Positions 19,292-29,424 of a stretch of DNA of 64,000 nucleotides are shown here, piece after piece. The stretch is taken from the NCBI RefSeq assembly GCF_002531755.2, contig NZ_CP035000.1, forward strand, positions 496,001 to 560,000. Direction: 5' to 3'. The notes under the pieces were generated by a model. That model did no database searches. It was not told the origin of the DNA and saw only the letters and a program-made list of their open reading frames with translations. The translations under genes were made by a program, and so were the position numbers. The stretch comes from Rhizobium acidisoli. Lineage in GTDB: Bacteria; Pseudomonadota; Alphaproteobacteria; Rhizobiales; Rhizobiaceae. How positions within the stretch are numbered: the first letter of the stretch is position 1; every line of letters begins with the position of its first letter.

Positions 19292-19355
19292 TCCAAATCC
19301 GCGCTCTCCGAGAGCTTCAGGCAGCTTGCGAACGTCAGCTCGGAGGCGACACGCA

Positions 19356-20255
19356 TCAGCGCTCTCGCTGATCCCTGCCGAATTTCTTCACAGTAAAATC
19401 TATAAAGCTCCGTAATTTCGGCGTCATCCGCCTGTCGGGAGCATACAGCATATGCAACGGACGAGTGGGCGGCTCGTATTCGGGCAAGAGCCTCACCAGC
19501 CGTCCGACGTCGATTTCTCCGGCCACGAGTTCGTGCGGCTGTAGGAGCACGCCCATGCCTGCCACGGCGGCTGAACGAAGCGCCTCGCCGCTGTCGGTCG
19601 ACAGTCGGCCGCTAATCGGCACGCTCACAAGACCATCTGGCCCCTCGAATGACCACTGCGTGCGAAGCGAGGTGTGCGAGAATACTAGGCATTCGTGCCT
19701 TTGCAGATCCTCCGGCTTGCTCAGTTTTCCCGCCGACTTGAGATAGGCCGGCGCTGCACACAAAACCAGGCGAAGAGGGGCAAGACTTCTCGCCAGCAGA
19801 CCGCTATCCGGGAGCTCTCCCGTCCGGAAGACAACATCGAAACCCTCGTCCACAAGATCGACCGTCCGATTGGTGAGGCTGAGATCCAATAACACTTCCG
19901 GGTGCAGCTTTAGATATTCCGGTATTTCAGGTGCGAGCGCGTGGCTCCCGAACGTGATCGGCGCGCTGATGCGAAGTCGCCCTCTCGGAACCGAGCGGGT
20001 TTCAGCGATCAGCGCTTCGGCTGCCTCCATTTCCGCCAGGATGTTTTTCGCATGATCGTAGAATATGCGCCCGCTATCGGTAAGGCTTTGCCTGCGGGTG
20101 GTGCGATTGAGCAGCTTGATCCCCAGGCCATGCTCCAACGCCCTCAACTGCTTGCCGGCCAGCTGCGATGACAATTCGAGTTCCTCGGCAGCAGCTGAAA
20201 TGGAGCCAGTTTCGACGGCCTTTACGAACACTTGCATGCAAGCCAGTCTATCCAT
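19356..20255 (-). CDS. LysR-family transcriptional regulator
   Basis: This 299-residue LysR protein has the DNA-binding helix in SISAAAEELELSSQLAGKQL and the conserved RTTRRQSLTDSG. Its C-terminal effector domain has the usual length. It is divergent from the exported alpha/beta hydrolase gene at 20387, its likely target. It belongs to the same subgroup as the LysR at 18368 and they end 64 bases apart in convergent orientation. Confidence 0.9.
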   Translation of the reverse strand: MDRLACMQVFVKAVETGSISAAAEELELSSQLAGKQLRALEHGLGIKLLNRTTRRQSLTDSGRIFYDHAKNILAEMEAAEALIAETRSVPRGRLRISAPITFGSHALAPEIPEYLKLHPEVLLDLSLTNRTVDLVDEGFDVVFRTGELPDSGLLARSLAPLRLVLCAAPAYLKSAGKLSKPEDLQRHECLVFSHTSLRTQWSFEGPDGLVSVPISGRLSTDSGEALRSAAVAGMGVLLQPHELVAGEIDVGRLVRLLPEYEPPTRPLHMLYAPDRRMTPKLRSFIDFTVKKFGRDQRER

Positions 20256-20386
20256 TTGAAACTAGTTGTTTGCTGTTATGATCCATGGCGATAATTTATC
20301 CCCGCTCATTTCATATGTACAGGTACCTCCATTGCACTCGGCCTTCTGCTGAACCCGCGGTCGGCTCAACGTCAAAGGAACACCTT

Positions 20387-21166
20387 ATGGCCTCTTTCGC
20401 AAAAACAGCCGTTCTGGCAGCTGCCTTGGGCAGCACTGCACTCGCCGCAAACGCAGCACCTGTTGGTACATCCGATAACCGGAAGCCCACTGTCGTGCTG
20501 GTGCACGGCGCGTTCGCCGATGGCTCGGCCTGGAACAAAGTTATTCCCCTCCTTCAGAACGAAGGGCTGAAGGTTGTTTCGGTGCAGAACCCTCTTACGT
20601 CGCTGGCCGATGACGTAGCCGCAACGCGGCGCGCACTGGACAACGAGACCGATCCCGTCGTCCTGGTGGGCCATTCCTGGGGTGGTGTCGTCATCACCGA
20701 AGCTGGCCGGCACGAGAGCGTCAAATCGCTGGTCTATGTCGCCGCATTCGCTCCATCGGAAGGGCAATCGGTGGCGGAGCTGACGAAAGACTACCCCACA
20801 CCGTCCGGTTTCGCTCACATCATCGCCGATAAAGAAGGATTCCTGACGTTGAGCCCCGAAGGGGTGGCCAAGCATCTCGCACAGGATCTTCCGGCCGATC
20901 AAACGTCGCTGATGGCGGCCACACAAGGCCCCGTGCGTGGCAGGAATTTCGAAGAGAAGGTCAGCGATGCGGGTTGGAAGACCAAGCCTTCCTGGTACGT
21001 TATCAGCGAGCAGGACCACATGATTCAGCCGGATCTACAAAAGGCGATGGCAAAGAAGATCTCGGCTCACGTTGTGAGCTTGTCGGCAGGACACACGCCG
21101 CAACTGTCGCAGCCGGCTGAAGTCGCAAAAGTGATCCTTGCAGCTGCGGCTGAGATATCAAAGTAG
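20387..21166 (+). CDS. Exported alpha/beta-fold hydrolase
   Basis: This 259-residue hydrolase has an N-terminal signal peptide (MASFAKTAVLAAALG... cleaved near ANAA), followed by VLVHGAFADGSAW, the nucleophile elbow GHSWGG and a late histidine in SAGHTPQLSQ. The start at 20387 is preceded by AAAGGA and opens directly with the signal peptide. It resembles the salicylate-esterase-like hydrolases often paired with LysR genes in rhizobia. Activity is not assigned. It is divergent from the LysR gene at 19356. Confidence 0.88.
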   Translation: MASFAKTAVLAAALGSTALAANAAPVGTSDNRKPTVVLVHGAFADGSAWNKVIPLLQNEGLKVVSVQNPLTSLADDVAATRRALDNETDPVVLVGHSWGGVVITEAGRHESVKSLVYVAAFAPSEGQSVAELTKDYPTPSGFAHIIADKEGFLTLSPEGVAKHLAQDLPADQTSLMAATQGPVRGRNFEEKVSDAGWKTKPSWYVISEQDHMIQPDLQKAMAKKISAHVVSLSAGHTPQLSQPAEVAKVILAAAAEISK

Positions 21167-21301
21167 AAACGCCCATGCGCTGAACATCGGATGTGCGCAA
21201 CTTCCCATTCCACTCACGGCGAACGAGCGCAGCCATAGAAACTGCCTGCGCTCGGTAAAAAAGTAAAGTTGAAATTCAACAGTCGACAGCCGCCGCTTCC
21301 A

Positions 21302-23344
21302 TCAGAACTCTTCCCATGAAGAAGCGGCAGCGGCGGTCGCGGTGGCGGCGCGTCCGCCAAAGGCACCGGCGAGCTTTTGGCCGAGGCTGCGCGCCGGCGA
21401 GGTGACCGGCCTGCTTTCGGGATTGGCAGCACGCGGTGCAATCTGCCCGGCATCCAGTTTGAAGCGGGCGATCAGGCGGGCAAGATTGGCCGCCTCGTCC
21501 GCCAGCCGGTTGGTCGCGGCGGTGGATTCCTCGACCATCGCGGCGTTCTGCTGCGTCACCTGATCCATCTGATTGACCGCGGTCGAGACCTCGGAGAGGC
21601 CGGTCGACTGCTCTCTCGCGGCCGTTGCGATCGAGCGTACGTGCTCGTCGATCTTGACCACCTGATCCTGGATATTGCCGAGCGCTTCGCCCGTCGCCGT
21701 CACCAGCTTTACCCCGGAATGGACCTCGTCGCTGGAACGGTTGATCAGCACCTTGATGTCCTTGGCGGCATTGGCCGAGCGCTGTGCCAGTTCGCGCACC
21801 TCCTGCGCCACGACGGCAAAGCCCTTGCCGGCCTCACCGGCCCGCGCCGCCTCGACGCCGGCATTGAGCGCCAGAAGATTTGTCTGGAAGGCAATCTCGT
21901 CGATGACAGAGATGATCTTGCCGATTTCGCCTGACGCCTGCTCGATCCGTCCCATGGCCGAAACGGCTTGGCTGACCACGGCGCTCGACTGGCCGGTGCT
22001 TCTCTTCGCCTCGTCGACCATATGGCTGGCTTCCGAGGCACGCTCGGTCGAGTGCTTCACCGCGACGGTAATCTCTTCCAAGGCGGAAGAGGTTTCCTCC
22101 AGCGAGGCCGCCTGCTGTTCGGTGCGCTGCGACAGATTTCCGGAGGCGATCCTCATCTCGCCGGCGCCGCCGTTGATAATGTCGACGGCCGCCCGCACCT
22201 CGCCGAGAACGGAGCGCAGATTGGTCATGGTTGCGTCGACATTTTGCTTGAGTTCTCCGAAGGCGCCCTGGAACTCGCCCCTCATGTTTTCGGTCAAATC
22301 ACCTTCGGCGAGTGCTGCAATCACCCGGCATGTCTCGGCGATGCCGCGATCGACCGATGCAACCAGGGAGTTGACGCCCCCGGCGAAACCATTCAAGTCC
22401 TCGTAGCCGTATTCGGCGGCAGCGCGCCGTGAGAAGTCGCCGGTGCCCGCGGCCGTGATGACCGCGTCGACGTTCTTCTGCATTTCAATGACCTTCGTCC
22501 GCTTGTCTGCGCCGGCAGCGTCCAGTTCCCGTATCCTGATGCCATTCTGCTTGAAGACCTCGACGGCACGGGCCATCTGGCCGATTTCGTCGCGCCGGCC
22601 GGCGAAGGGGATATTGATGTCATGATTGCCGTGGGCCAGATCGTTCATGTTGGTGGTGAGCCGCCCGATCGGCCCTGCGATCACCCGGGCGCCGAACACG
22701 GCGGCGCCGATCAGCGTTGCGATCGTCAGCAGGCCGATGCCGAGATTGAGAAAGAGAACCAGAACGGCGGCGGCATTCGCCTCTTCCCCAGCCTTTGCCG
22801 CCATCGCCTTTGCTGAGTCCACCCCTTCATCGATCAGCTTGGCTGCCTCATCCGAGACGGTCAGCAGCTTTGCCTGAACGTCCTTCTGCTTTGCGTCGAG
22901 TGACGTGTCGCCGGCTTTGAGGGCGGCCTTTGTCTTGGCAATTTCGACCATCTCGCCCGTTGCGGCGAAAAGGCTCTCGGCCAGCGTTTTGAGCTTCACG
23001 ATACGGTCCCGGTTGACCGGCAACCGCAGTCCGTCCATGGCCTCGTCCAGGTATTTGATAACCGAGTGATGGCGAGCGGCGATGTAATCGGCAGCCTTGG
23101 CAATGTCGTCCGCGGACGTGGCGAGGCGCAGATCGCGCACGCCGACCTGCATGCCGCGCCAGGAAGCCTTGGCATCGACCAGATCGCGGGAAACGATAAG
23201 CTGATCTTCCTGATATTTCGCGCTTTCGTAGACATGCTGGCCACCCTGCCAGACGGTGATGAGCATAACCGCCACTAGGAAAATGCCGATGCCGGAAAGA
23301 ATGGCCAGTTTGGTGCTGATGCGCGAAAAGATGCTTGCGGGCAT
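21302..23344 (-). CDS. Methyl-accepting chemotaxis protein with CheR-docking tail
   Basis: This 680-residue chemoreceptor has an N-terminal membrane helix (about 12-32) and a periplasmic four-helix-type sensor (about 35-190). A second helix (about 195-220), a HAMP domain ([15 protein letters not shown]) and a long signalling coiled coil follow. The signalling hairpin tip is near [20 protein letters not shown] and [15 protein letters not shown]. It ends in SSWEEF, matching the xWxxF pentapeptide that docks CheR/CheB. It feeds the chemotaxis phosphorelay encoded elsewhere. Confidence 0.93.
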   Translation of the reverse strand: MPASIFSRISTKLAILSGIGIFLVAVMLITVWQGGQHVYESAKYQEDQLIVSRDLVDAKASWRGMQVGVRDLRLATSADDIAKAADYIAARHHSVIKYLDEAMDGLRLPVNRDRIVKLKTLAESLFAATGEMVEIAKTKAALKAGDTSLDAKQKDVQAKLLTVSDEAAKLIDEGVDSAKAMAAKAGEEANAAAVLVLFLNLGIGLLTIATLIGAAVFGARVIAGPIGRLTTNMNDLAHGNHDINIPFAGRRDEIGQMARAVEVFKQNGIRIRELDAAGADKRTKVIEMQKNVDAVITAAGTGDFSRRAAAEYGYEDLNGFAGGVNSLVASVDRGIAETCRVIAALAEGDLTENMRGEFQGAFGELKQNVDATMTNLRSVLGEVRAAVDIINGGAGEMRIASGNLSQRTEQQAASLEETSSALEEITVAVKHSTERASEASHMVDEAKRSTGQSSAVVSQAVSAMGRIEQASGEIGKIISVIDEIAFQTNLLALNAGVEAARAGEAGKGFAVVAQEVRELAQRSANAAKDIKVLINRSSDEVHSGVKLVTATGEALGNIQDQVVKIDEHVRSIATAAREQSTGLSEVSTAVNQMDQVTQQNAAMVEESTAATNRLADEAANLARLIARFKLDAGQIAPRAANPESRPVTSPARSLGQKLAGAFGGRAATATAAAASSWEEF

Positions 23345-23735
23345 GTGTCAGGTCCTGCTTCGCGGCAACAGGAGTCCTCATATCCCCTGCTGTCCCTCGG
23401 AATGGGTGATCGACTTCATGCGACCGCCGCCTGTGCGCCCGGTCTTTTCGAAGCCCTTCGCTCTCGAAGGGAAAATCGCCACGGCTTGGCTAACTAAGGT
23501 TCGATAAAGATCTAATAAAAAGTTCAACTTTCGCCGAGCCTGAAACTTGCATGCGCGATTGGGATAGCAAGCGCCGGAATTGGATACGACAAAAAACCAG
23601 CCCCGATTGCAGGGGCTGGGTCGGGTCATCACGGCAACTGGGCGAATCACCCGCCGGTCGGCTTCGGCTTCGGCTGCAAGAGCAGCGGATCACTCCGCTA
23701 CATCAAAGCGATGAGCCCTTTGTCAGACGAAAGCG
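23345..23735. other. Intergenic region upstream of chemoreceptor, downstream of mannosidase
   Basis: This 391-base gap lies between the chemoreceptor start and the mannosidase stop, both on the minus strand. It holds the mannosidase terminator (23591-23619). Leftward of that is an AT-rich stretch (about 23505-23530) that should contain the chemoreceptor promoter. No supported coding sequence was seen. Confidence 0.5.
23591..23619 (-). terminator. Rho-independent terminator of the alpha-mannosidase gene
   Basis: A perfect 8-base GC-rich stem (CCAGCCCC 23597-23604 with GGGGCTGG 23612-23619) is followed on the minus strand by six Ts (AAAAAA at 23591-23596 on the plus strand). It lies about 120 bases after the mannosidase stop. 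Confidence 0.75.
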
Positions 23736-26700
23736 TCAGGCCTTCTGCAGCTTCCAGGTCCGGATCTCAAACGGCATGATGTCGGCGGGACCTTTCCGTT
23801 CCATCGGCTCTTCGAGAATATTGAGCGGCGGCGAGGCCCTCCATGCGGACGGCAGGGCAAGGGAGAGGCGGCCGCGCCGGCCAGCGGGTTCGTAGAGACG
23901 CAGGATGAGGCCGTCGCCCTCTTCCGCCGGTTTCAGGCCGGAAAAGGCGACGGGGGTGCCGGTGACCGCAAGCGGCGCGAACGTGCCGGCGGAGAGGCCC
24001 TTGGCTTCCACTGCGACGAGCGGCTGGTTGAGATCGAGCGCCTCGTCGAGCACGCCGCCCTCGTGCCAGGCGCCGTCATGCGGCATCAGCGCATAGGTGA
24101 AGCTCTGCTCGCCTTCGTCGGCCAGCGGATCCGGATAGATCGGCCCGCGCACCAGGCTCATGCCGATCACGTTGCCGCGGGCGCTGTGACCATACTTGGC
24201 ATTGTTGAGCAGTGCGACACCGAAACCCGGCTCGCTGATATCGACGAAACGATGGGCGACCGCCTCGAACATCGCCTGTTCCCAGGAGGTGTTCGTGTGT
24301 GTCGCCCGCTCGACAAGGCCGAAGGCGCATTCGAACGTAGCCTTGCGCGACCGGACATCGACCGGGTTCAGGGCGCGCAACAGGGTGCGGCGGTCATGCC
24401 AGTCGATCGTCGTTTCGATATCGAGCCGCTTCGCATTGGCGGTCAGGATATAAGTCTGGGTGACGCTCGAATTCCGGTAGCGATGGATGACGCGGATTGC
24501 CGCGCGGTGCGGGCCGCTTTCGACGAGCGAAATACTCTCCGGCGCCTCGAGACGGACGGCCTTTTCGGCATAATCCGCATCGATATCCCAGGCGTCCCAA
24601 TTGCGCGGCTTGTCGGCCGGATAGACCCAGAGCTGGTTGGCCGAACCATCGACCGCTTCGCGGCCCGTCGCCTTGTGGATGATGCTCGCAACCGCCCCGT
24701 CCTTGCCGATGATGACGGCGAGGTAGTCGTTTTCGAGGCGATCGGTGCTGGCCTTAAGCCCGCCCGCCGGCTGCAGCGCCTGCCGATCGAAGACCGCGAC
24801 GGACAGAGGAGCGACGATATCGCCGGCCGAGATGACCGTGCCGTCGGCAAGCGTGGCGCTCACCGGCCGCGGCGCAAGCGAGGGATTGACGACGACGAGC
24901 GCATCGCCGACCCCACCCTTCGGCAGATGGGCCGAGAGCGCCTGCAAGGCCTTTGCCTGCTCGGACTTTGCATTGTCGATGACGCCGCCGAGTTCCTGCT
25001 CCGCATCCTGATAGACCTCGCGGATGCTCGATCCCGGCAGGATGTCGTGGAACTCGTTCTTCAGCACCACGCGCCAATCCGCTTCGAGGCTTTTCGGCTT
25101 GTCGGCACCCAGCATATGGGCGAGCGAAGCGAGCGTTTCGGCGGTAATCAGCGCCCGTTCGGCCTGGCGATGCTTGCGCTTGACGCCGCTTTGGCTCGTC
25201 AGCGTCGCGCGGTGCAGTTCGAGGTAGATTTCGCCGTCCCAGACCGGGAGGTTCTTTTCCCCCGCGGTGCGATGGGCCTTCTCATAGAAGCTTTTGACGG
25301 TGCCCCAGCGCGCCTGCGGGATGGCGGGGAAATCGCGCAGCTGCACTTCGCGTTCTACCATTTCGGGCGTCACGCCGCCGCCGCCGTCGCCATAGCCGAC
25401 CGCCAGAAGCGAAGTATCGTGCTGGACCTTGCCGCGGAAATTCTTCCATGTCGGCACATAACAATCGGCCTGCACGAAGCCGTTATATCCCTGCATCGGA
25501 TTGTCGAAAGTGTGGGTCAGCACCTGGCTGCCGTCGAGGCCCTTCCACCAGAAGAGATCGGAAGGGATGTGGTTGGTCTCGCTCCAGTTGACCTTGATCG
25601 TGAAGAAGCTGTCTATGCCGCCCTGTCTGAGGATCTGCGGCAGCGCACCGGAGAAACCGAAGCAATCAGGCAGCCAGCACACCGTATGGCGCGTGCCGAA
25701 GGTCTTTTCGAAATAACGCTGGCCGTAGAGAACCTGGCGGACAAGGCTTTCGCCTGTGGGCATATTGGTATCGGGCTCGACCCACATGCCGCCGACCGTT
25801 TCCCACTTTCCTTCCGCGACCTTCTCCTTGATGCGTTCGAGAAGCTCCGGGTCTTCCTCTTCCATCTGCGCGTAATAATGGGCGGTCGACTGGTTAAAGC
25901 GGAAATCGTCGGAGAGCTCCATCAGCGACAGCGCCGTATTGAAGGTACGCCGCATCTTCCGCCGCGTCTCGCGATAGGGCCAAAGCCAGGCAAGGTCGAT
26001 ATGGGCATGACCGGTCAGCAGCAATTCGCCATTCGGGGGGAAGCGCTTCTGCAGTTCCTTCAACCGCGCCGTCAAAACCTCGAAAGCAGAGGCTGCCGAG
26101 GCGCTCTGTTCATCACTCAGGCCTGCCGGATTTGCCGCAAGCTCCGGCAGTTCCCAGATCTTCTGCTGCATCACTGCATCGGCGGTGCGGGAGATGTAAG
26201 CGGCCGTATCCGACGGCCAGTCGAGGCTGCGCAAGGCCTGTTCGGCGGCATCGACCAGATGCGGCACGACTTCATGTTCACCAAGTATGCCGATCGCCTC
26301 GGTGACCTGCTTCAGGAGAAGATGCAGCTGATGAGCAGGACGATCGAGCCAGATAAACCGGGCCTTATTCAGCCGCGGCGCCCGGTTCGGCTCGCCGAAC
26401 GGAAAGCGCGCAACGCTTTCCGTCGCAATCTTGAAGCGGCGACCTGTGACCGGGAATTCCTGGTGATAGGGATCGAGACCGAACGTCTCCGTCCCGCCGC
26501 CGGGATAGGTCAGCGTGATCAGGCTTTCACCGCCGAGATCGAGCTGCAGGCGGATATCTTCGAGCGGCCAGTTCGCCGGCGCCTCGGCAGTGACGGCAAA
26601 ATGCACGACGCCCTGGCGATGCGGCCAATCCTGATGATGGGCGATCGGTTCGCCCTCGAACGTCCAGCCGTCGATCGGGCTACTCTGCCGGTCCCGCCAA

Positions 26701-26762
26701 TGCGCCAGCTCGGCGATACGGACTTTCAGGCGGTCGAGGCGTTGGGCAGTGGTCAGAGGCAT
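23736..26762 (-). CDS. GH38 alpha-mannosidase
   Basis: This 1008-residue glycoside hydrolase family 38 enzyme has the zinc-binding HAHIDLAWLW at residues 252-261 and the catalytic-aspartate region MWVEPDTN (Asp331). An N-terminal beta-rich domain, a helical middle domain and C-terminal beta-sandwich domains follow the family plan. No signal peptide is present, so it acts in the cytoplasm on imported alpha-mannosides. It is a single-gene unit with its own terminator. Its promoter carries the same 32-base element as the sugar ABC operon at 34 kb, which links it to that transporter. Confidence 0.94.
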   Translation of the reverse strand: MPLTTAQRLDRLKVRIAELAHWRDRQSSPIDGWTFEGEPIAHHQDWPHRQGVVHFAVTAEAPANWPLEDIRLQLDLGGESLITLTYPGGGTETFGLDPYHQEFPVTGRRFKIATESVARFPFGEPNRAPRLNKARFIWLDRPAHQLHLLLKQVTEAIGILGEHEVVPHLVDAAEQALRSLDWPSDTAAYISRTADAVMQQKIWELPELAANPAGLSDEQSASAASAFEVLTARLKELQKRFPPNGELLLTGHAHIDLAWLWPYRETRRKMRRTFNTALSLMELSDDFRFNQSTAHYYAQMEEEDPELLERIKEKVAEGKWETVGGMWVEPDTNMPTGESLVRQVLYGQRYFEKTFGTRHTVCWLPDCFGFSGALPQILRQGGIDSFFTIKVNWSETNHIPSDLFWWKGLDGSQVLTHTFDNPMQGYNGFVQADCYVPTWKNFRGKVQHDTSLLAVGYGDGGGGVTPEMVEREVQLRDFPAIPQARWGTVKSFYEKAHRTAGEKNLPVWDGEIYLELHRATLTSQSGVKRKHRQAERALITAETLASLAHMLGADKPKSLEADWRVVLKNEFHDILPGSSIREVYQDAEQELGGVIDNAKSEQAKALQALSAHLPKGGVGDALVVVNPSLAPRPVSATLADGTVISAGDIVAPLSVAVFDRQALQPAGGLKASTDRLENDYLAVIIGKDGAVASIIHKATGREAVDGSANQLWVYPADKPRNWDAWDIDADYAEKAVRLEAPESISLVESGPHRAAIRVIHRYRNSSVTQTYILTANAKRLDIETTIDWHDRRTLLRALNPVDVRSRKATFECAFGLVERATHTNTSWEQAMFEAVAHRFVDISEPGFGVALLNNAKYGHSARGNVIGMSLVRGPIYPDPLADEGEQSFTYALMPHDGAWHEGGVLDEALDLNQPLVAVEAKGLSAGTFAPLAVTGTPVAFSGLKPAEEGDGLILRLYEPAGRRGRLSLALPSAWRASPPLNILEEPMERKGPADIMPFEIRTWKLQKA

Positions 26763-26880
26763 GGCTTATCCTGTTGAAAAATCGGCGGCGCGCGATCCGG
26801 AATCATGGCTTCGGGAGATGAAGATGATGCGACAGAGATCGCAAATGCCGGCCCCTCCTCCCAGCGGGTCCAGCCGGCGC

Positions 26881-26912
26881 TTAGATTAAGTAACTTTGAT
26901 TTGGCGTCAAGC
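26881..26912 (-). promoter_or_regulatory. Alpha-mannosidase promoter/operator, shared with sugar ABC operon
   Basis: Read on the minus strand this gives TTGACG, a 19-base spacer and TCTAAG, ending about 120 bases before the mannosidase ATG. The 32 bases match 34158-34189 at 29 positions, including the whole block CAAATCAAAGT and the block ACTTAATCTAA. The matching spacer is longer than a promoter alone needs, so a shared regulator site is likely. A ROK protein from the 31-39 kb locus is the best candidate, by inference. Confidence 0.7.
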
Positions 26913-27045
26913 CTGCAAAAAATCAATTGCAACGGGCACGAGCGTGGCGATGTCCGATGCATGGGTTTCGGACACCCTATACTCTGTCACAAGCATGTCA
27001 TGAAATACGTCGACACCTCGTGCCAAATCAGGAGCGGGTACACAG

Positions 27046-29403
27046 ATGGACTATTTCAGACGTTTCAATTTTCTGTTCGCAACGCCGACCTTTGACAACG
27101 AGGATCTGGAGGGTGCCCGCTACCGCCAGATCGTCGAGGAGATCGAACGCTCCGGCTTTGAGGTGGTGCGCGCGCGCAATCTCGAAGATGCCGAGATCGC
27201 CGTGCAGACGGACGCCGCAATCGGCTGCATGCTGGTTGACTGGGGTAAAAAGGGGCTCGAGGGGAAGACGGCCTCTCTCATCAACCTGATGCGCCGGCGC
27301 GGTCTCGAGTTTCCGATCATCCTGCTGATCCGTCGTAAACGCTTCGAGGATGTGCCGGTTGAGGTGCTCGATTTCATCGACGGCTATGTCTTCCTTTCCG
27401 AAGAAACTCCCGCCTTCATCGCCAAGAGCCTTATCAGCCGACTAAAGCAATATGCAGAGACGCTGAAGACGCCGTTTTTCGGCGCGCTGGTCGATTATGC
27501 CGAGGAGGGCAACCACCTCTGGACCTGCCCCGGGCACAATGGTGGCATCTTTTACAGCCGGAGCCCCATCGGCCGGGTATTCATGGAGCATCTTGGCGAA
27601 GCGGTATTCCGAGACGATCTCGACAATTCCGTGCTTGATCTCGGCGACCTGCTGACCCACGAGGGACCTGCGCTGGCTGCACAGAAGGAAGCCGCCAAGA
27701 TTTTCGGCGCAGAGAAGACCTATTTCGTCCTCAACGGCACCTCCACCTCTAACAAGGTCGCGCTTTCCGCGCTCGTCACCGACGGCGATCTCGTGCTGTT
27801 CGACCGCAACAACCACAAGGCCGCTCATCACGGCGCTTTGATGATCTCCGGAGGAATTCCGGTTTACCTGCCGACCACCCGCAACGCTTATGGGCTGATC
27901 GGTCCCATCGATTTCGGGGCCATGGACGAGGAAGCCCTGCGGGAACGCATCCGCACCCATCCGCTGGTGAAAGACCCCGAGGCCTACAGGAAGCCACGCC
28001 CGTTCCGCGTCGCGGTGGCGGAACAGTGCACCTACGACGGCACCATTCACAACGCCGAGATGATCCTCAAGCGTATCGGACATTTGTGCGACTACATTCT
28101 CTTCGACGAGGCCTGGGCGGGCTTCATGAAATTTCATCCGCTCTATGCCGGGCGTTTTGCCATGGGCCTTGCCGATCTCGGCCCCGACGCGCCGGGCATC
28201 ATCGCCACGCAATCCACCCATAAGCAGCTCGCAAGCTTCTCACAGGCCTCCCAGATCCACATGAAAGACCGGCATATCACCGGCCAAAAACGCCGAGTGG
28301 AGCACCGGCGATTCAATGAAAGCTTCATGCAGCACGCCTCGACGTCGCCCTTCTATCCACTGTTTGCTTCGCTCGACGTGGGAGCGCAGATGATGAAGGG
28401 CCGCTCGGGCGAAGTGCTGTGGGACGACACGATCCGCCTCGGCATCGAGCTGCGCAAGAAGATCCGTGCCGTGCACCGCGAATTCGAGGAAAAGGAACAC
28501 CGCCCCGAGCGTCGCTGGTTCTTCGAACCGTTCGTGCCGGATCGGGTCGTGATCCCGGACGTGTCCGGCCCCGGCGCGGTGCACGACGTGCCGTGGGAGA
28601 GCATTGCCACCGACCAGCTCGCCACCAATCCAGCCTTCTGGCACCTGACACCGGGGGCGGCATGGCACGGATTTCCCGCCATGGAGCCGGGCTTTGCGAT
28701 GACCGATCCGAACAAGCTCACACTGCTTACTCCCGGCTTCGACCGGGTAAGCGGAAAATACACCGAGCATGGAATTCCGGCACCCGTGGTGGCGCAATAT
28801 CTGCGTGAAAACCGGATCGTTGCGGAAAAGAACGACCTCAATTCGCTGCTGTTCCTCCTCACCCCCGGCGTGGAGGCCAGCAAAGCCGGTACCTTGATCA
28901 GCGGCTTGGTTGCCTTCAAAAAGCTCCATGACGACAATGCGCTGCTGGAAGAGGCAATCCCGGAATTCTATCGTCGCCGGCCGGCCCGCTATTCGGGAGT
29001 GCGGCTGCGCGATCTCTGCAGAGAAATGCACAGCTTCTTCCGTCAAGCCGATGTCAGCGCGCTCCAGACGATGCAGTTTTCCGCCGACCACCTGCCGCCG
29101 ATCGCGCTCTCACCCCATGATGCCGCACGTTGCCTGGTGCGCAACGATGTGGAGTATCTGCCGATAGACGCTATTGTCGGCCGCATCGCAACAACGCCGT
29201 TCGTGGTCTATCCTCCGGGTATCGCCACCATCGTGCCGGGCGAGCGGTTGACGGAAAGGGCAAAGCCCATGATCGACTATCTCAAGATGTTTGAGACCTG
29301 CTTCAACACCTTCCCCGGCTTTGAGGTGGAAATTCAAGGGGTCTATCGCGAGATCGATCCATCCGGCCGCATCCGGCTTTATACCTACGTCGTCGCGGAA
29401 TAG
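27046..29403 (+). CDS. PLP-dependent Orn/Lys/Arg decarboxylase
   Basis: This 785-residue fold-type I decarboxylase is of the bacterial inducible type. A response-regulator-like wing domain covers about 1-130, the PLP domain follows with the Schiff-base lysine in STHKQ (Lys393), and a C-terminal domain completes the usual length. It would convert lysine, arginine or ornithine to the matching diamine or polyamine with release of CO2, aiding acid tolerance or polyamine synthesis. Substrate choice cannot be read from sequence. No antiporter gene is adjacent. A GNAT gene follows 21 bases later. Confidence 0.92.
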   Translation: MDYFRRFNFLFATPTFDNEDLEGARYRQIVEEIERSGFEVVRARNLEDAEIAVQTDAAIGCMLVDWGKKGLEGKTASLINLMRRRGLEFPIILLIRRKRFEDVPVEVLDFIDGYVFLSEETPAFIAKSLISRLKQYAETLKTPFFGALVDYAEEGNHLWTCPGHNGGIFYSRSPIGRVFMEHLGEAVFRDDLDNSVLDLGDLLTHEGPALAAQKEAAKIFGAEKTYFVLNGTSTSNKVALSALVTDGDLVLFDRNNHKAAHHGALMISGGIPVYLPTTRNAYGLIGPIDFGAMDEEALRERIRTHPLVKDPEAYRKPRPFRVAVAEQCTYDGTIHNAEMILKRIGHLCDYILFDEAWAGFMKFHPLYAGRFAMGLADLGPDAPGIIATQSTHKQLASFSQASQIHMKDRHITGQKRRVEHRRFNESFMQHASTSPFYPLFASLDVGAQMMKGRSGEVLWDDTIRLGIELRKKIRAVHREFEEKEHRPERRWFFEPFVPDRVVIPDVSGPGAVHDVPWESIATDQLATNPAFWHLTPGAAWHGFPAMEPGFAMTDPNKLTLLTPGFDRVSGKYTEHGIPAPVVAQYLRENRIVAEKNDLNSLLFLLTPGVEASKAGTLISGLVAFKKLHDDNALLEEAIPEFYRRRPARYSGVRLRDLCREMHSFFRQADVSALQTMQFSADHLPPIALSPHDAARCLVRNDVEYLPIDAIVGRIATTPFVVYPPGIATIVPGERLTERAKPMIDYLKMFETCFNTFPGFEVEIQGVYREIDPSGRIRLYTYVVAE

Positions 29404-29424
29404 GCTGGGAAACTCAGGTCAGTC

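Noticed and set aside
24063..26777. Open frame of 904 codons opposite the alpha-mannosidase gene
   Set aside because: It is a shadow of a GC-rich gene. It has no recognisable domain, its composition is typical of antisense frames (His/Arg/Asp-rich), and the other strand encodes a complete GH38 enzyme.
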